From: Solenopsis invicta
Taxonomy: Eukaryota; Arthropoda; Insecta; Hymenoptera; Formicidae
DNA length: 64,000 bases
NCBI RefSeq assembly: GCF_016802725.1
Contig: NC_052670.1
Span: 9,196,141-9,260,140 of the forward strand
Direction of reading: 5' to 3'
The notes beneath the pieces were generated by a model that saw only the letters and a program-made list of their open reading frames with translations, did no database searches and was not told where the DNA came from. How positions within the stretch are numbered: the first letter of the stretch is position 1; every line of letters starts with the position of its first letter. Shown here piece by piece: positions 61,926 through 64,000 of the stretch. The translations under genes were made by a program, and so were the position numbers.

Positions 61926-64000
61926 ACATATATATCTGTATTTTCAACAAAGCCATTCTTCTCATTTCTTTCAATGCACACAATTATTTATTGTCTCATG
62001 TAAAAAATAATAAAATAGTAGAATAAGTGATAAATATCTTCTTTTTTATCCTTTACGCGTTAAAATATTTATAGCATTATAATTCGCAGTATTTCACAGT
62101 TTATTATTAGTTGACAGTTCTCTATCAGCTTGACTCATTATCTATTTCATTCTTTCGCTATTCTCATAGCAAAAACGTTTTTTCGTCAAAATACTTTTAC
62201 ACGGAAGCGTCTTCTGTCGGAGAAGCTTTCGAAGAAATGACGTTCCCCGCGGCGGCTGGCAACTTCTCTTCCCAACTGGATGAGAAAGTTTCACTTCGAG
62301 CGGTCCAGCGCTTTCAGCAAGCTTCTAAGGTTTTGTTTATGAACGGGTGCAGCGGATATATAAGGCGTGCGTGTATTTTTCAAGGTTGCGACGAAAGGAT
62401 ACGTAACATTCCTTCTTTTTTTCTACCTTTTTCAGAATAAACGTGCGATATCTTTGAATCGTATCAACAAAAACACGGACGTGATAAATAAAATTACACG
62501 AGACACCGAGATATTGTCGCGACATTGTTCGTATAAATTTTTAATCAAATTAGCACAAAACTGTTGAACCAAGAGAAATGTAAAAAAACTACTTTTTCAC
62601 TCAAAAAATTACTTTTTAGAATTTAATTTTTTTTTTTTTTCCAAAAAATGTTTAGGCTATATATTTTCAGATATAATATTTAAAAAAAAAACCAGTGCAC
62701 GTTTCAGAAAAAGATATTCATTTGGAAGTAAAAGAGGGTAATTTTCGAGAGTGAATTGACGAAAATGAACTGACGTGTTCCGGGCAGCACCCTCGCATAA
62801 AGGGAATTTAAAATCGTCGATACATGGGAACAGAAGTCCCTCCCCCCCATTATTAAAATAACAACGTAGAAAAGTTGGCGTGATAGAGTCCCAATGGCCG
62901 TTAAGGGTTAAAGATGAATATTGAAAATTCTGAAATACAAATTTTTTTTATGAAAGATAATGTCGCGATGCATAGTTTCGATAAAAATGATACCTGCCGC
63001 TTCATCACGATATTCTCTTTATTCAGGTGAAGAGTTCTCGTAGTTTTATGCAATCGCGCAGTAAGGGCCCTCGGATGTTAAACTTGGTAGAAGGAGAGTG
63101 TCTGGGGAAACCTAAGACACGGTTGTCATTGCGTATGCACTCGTGAAAATGCCACTTCTTCTTTTATTCGAGCGGAATTAATCCGTTGCGAAAACTGCGC
63201 GGGCTGAAACCCTCTCTATGAGATGCGCATTCAGAGCAATTGCGAGACTGCCTCTGAGCTTCTAAGTACCAGGACGTGGATGCGTTTACCGGAAAAATTG
63301 GTATTCCGTTGACGTAGCGACGAACACGAGCGCGGAGCGTCGTCGTGATCCTGCTTTTTATCCCGAGGCGGAAAATCCGGCCCCTTGCTCCGGCCGAGTC
63401 CTCGTTACGACCCTTCGTTCTACCTCCCCCCTCGTCCACCCCCTCGTGCCGTGTCTGCGTTCACAGCGCGATTCGCAATTTACCGTAGGTTCACGCAAAA
63501 TGGAAGTCAAGCGCGCGGCACGTATCCATCTACCGACCGTCCGCGTGTTATCCGAGACCCTTCTCCTCGCGTACGCTCGCGTGTTCTCAGCAAAACGACG
63601 TGAAATCAGCTGCCATTAAGTGCGGACATCGAGTTATTTAGAAACGGCAGTCGAGGATGCGTGACCATAAAACGAGCGGGAATGCATCGCTCGCGGTTCT
63701 ATCCAGACTAATTTAAATCTCGAGCGCATTACATTTCCGTAGTTTTATTAACAACGAGATTCGAGAGCAAAAAAATTTAGAAGAGAAATCGACTTGCTTC
63801 TTTTTTTTTTCTTTTTCGTCGATCGTAAAAAAGTTTCGAGCCTAATCTCTCGAATGCATCTCGTATAATCTTACTAAGGTAGATGTTGAACCTGGAAAAC
63901 GATTTAGAGTCTTGCTTAAAGCGTCGGAACGATCTCCAAAAGATCCCCAACACAGGGACTCGCATTTAGAGCTTCTGCACGCGTTAATAAAAATTTTTTA

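Larger units (their letters stand above)
19564..64000 (-). other. Probable first Sema1a intron (and possibly 5' flank), over 44 kb
   Basis: No further semaphorin coding exon was found to the right of 19563, although the gene must have at least one more upstream coding exon. The stretch alternates CpG-rich non-coding DNA (for example 24.2-28.8, 36.8-39.8, 41.2-45.6 and 47.5-50.8 kb) with AT-rich blocks built largely of small DNA transposons. No open frame resembles a known protein. Assignment to intron is an inference. Confidence 0.55.

Noticed and set aside
62111..62440. 109-residue plus-strand frame
   Set aside because: No domain or homologous family recognised and no splice context; likely chance.
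62890..62910. TTAAGGGTTAA resembling a piggyBac-type end
   Set aside because: No matching second end nearby, so it cannot be called an element.
1..64000. tRNA, rRNA, known microRNAs, CRISPR, viral genes
   Set aside because: Nothing matching their conserved sequences or layouts was seen on reading both strands. A covariance-model search would be needed to exclude small RNAs fully.

Overview
This is a eukaryotic window, almost certainly from a hymenopteran insect and plausibly an ant. The evidence is a single intron-rich insect-type Semaphorin-1A gene, GT-AG introns with T-rich acceptors, long CT/GA microsatellites, AT-rich blocks set against CpG-rich non-coding DNA, and many short TA-flanked hairpin transposons. 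The species cannot be fixed by reading alone. I found no second protein-coding gene, no rRNA or tRNA, and no CRISPR array.

The only gene I can support is Semaphorin-1A (Sema1a) on the minus strand. Eight coding exons lie at 19467-19563, 16112-16521, 12129-12217, 8643-8784, 6557-6905, 5606-6219, 5309-5519 and 4935-5211. All splice phases agree. Joined, they give 729 residues: nearly the whole Sema domain, a PSI domain, a linker, one transmembrane helix and a cytoplasmic tail of about 120 residues ending V-Y-L. The exon with the start codon and signal peptide was not found. If it lies beyond the right edge, as I expect, the first intron is longer than 44 kb and 19.6-64 kb is intronic or upstream DNA.

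Layout: 1-3990 is DNA downstream of the gene or distal 3' UTR. 3990-4934 is the likely 3' UTR, whose first 98 codons stay open in the Sema1a frame after the TGA stop. 4935-19563 holds the exons, with introns from 86 bp to 3.9 kb. 19564-64000 is non-coding and full of repeats.

The repeats are the other main content. I could define: (1) a CACGGAAAG-ended MITE with at least six copies, one inserted into another repeat whose uninterrupted paralogue also lies in this window; (2) a related CACGGAAAA MITE, two copies; (3) a three-element nest at 29.3-30.2 kb; (4) a TTAA-flanked piggyBac-like MITE inside a CACTGA-ended element at 31.5-32.1 kb; (5) a 455-bp element with terminal inverted repeats of about 85 bp at 20.4 kb; (6) two copies of a GGRRAATTGC-ended element at 54.0 and 56.4 kb; (7) a 1.6-kb element at 57.5-59.1 kb that is one imperfect palindrome along most of its length. 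Almost all open frames outside Sema1a are chance frames in CpG-rich DNA or translations of dinucleotide repeats.
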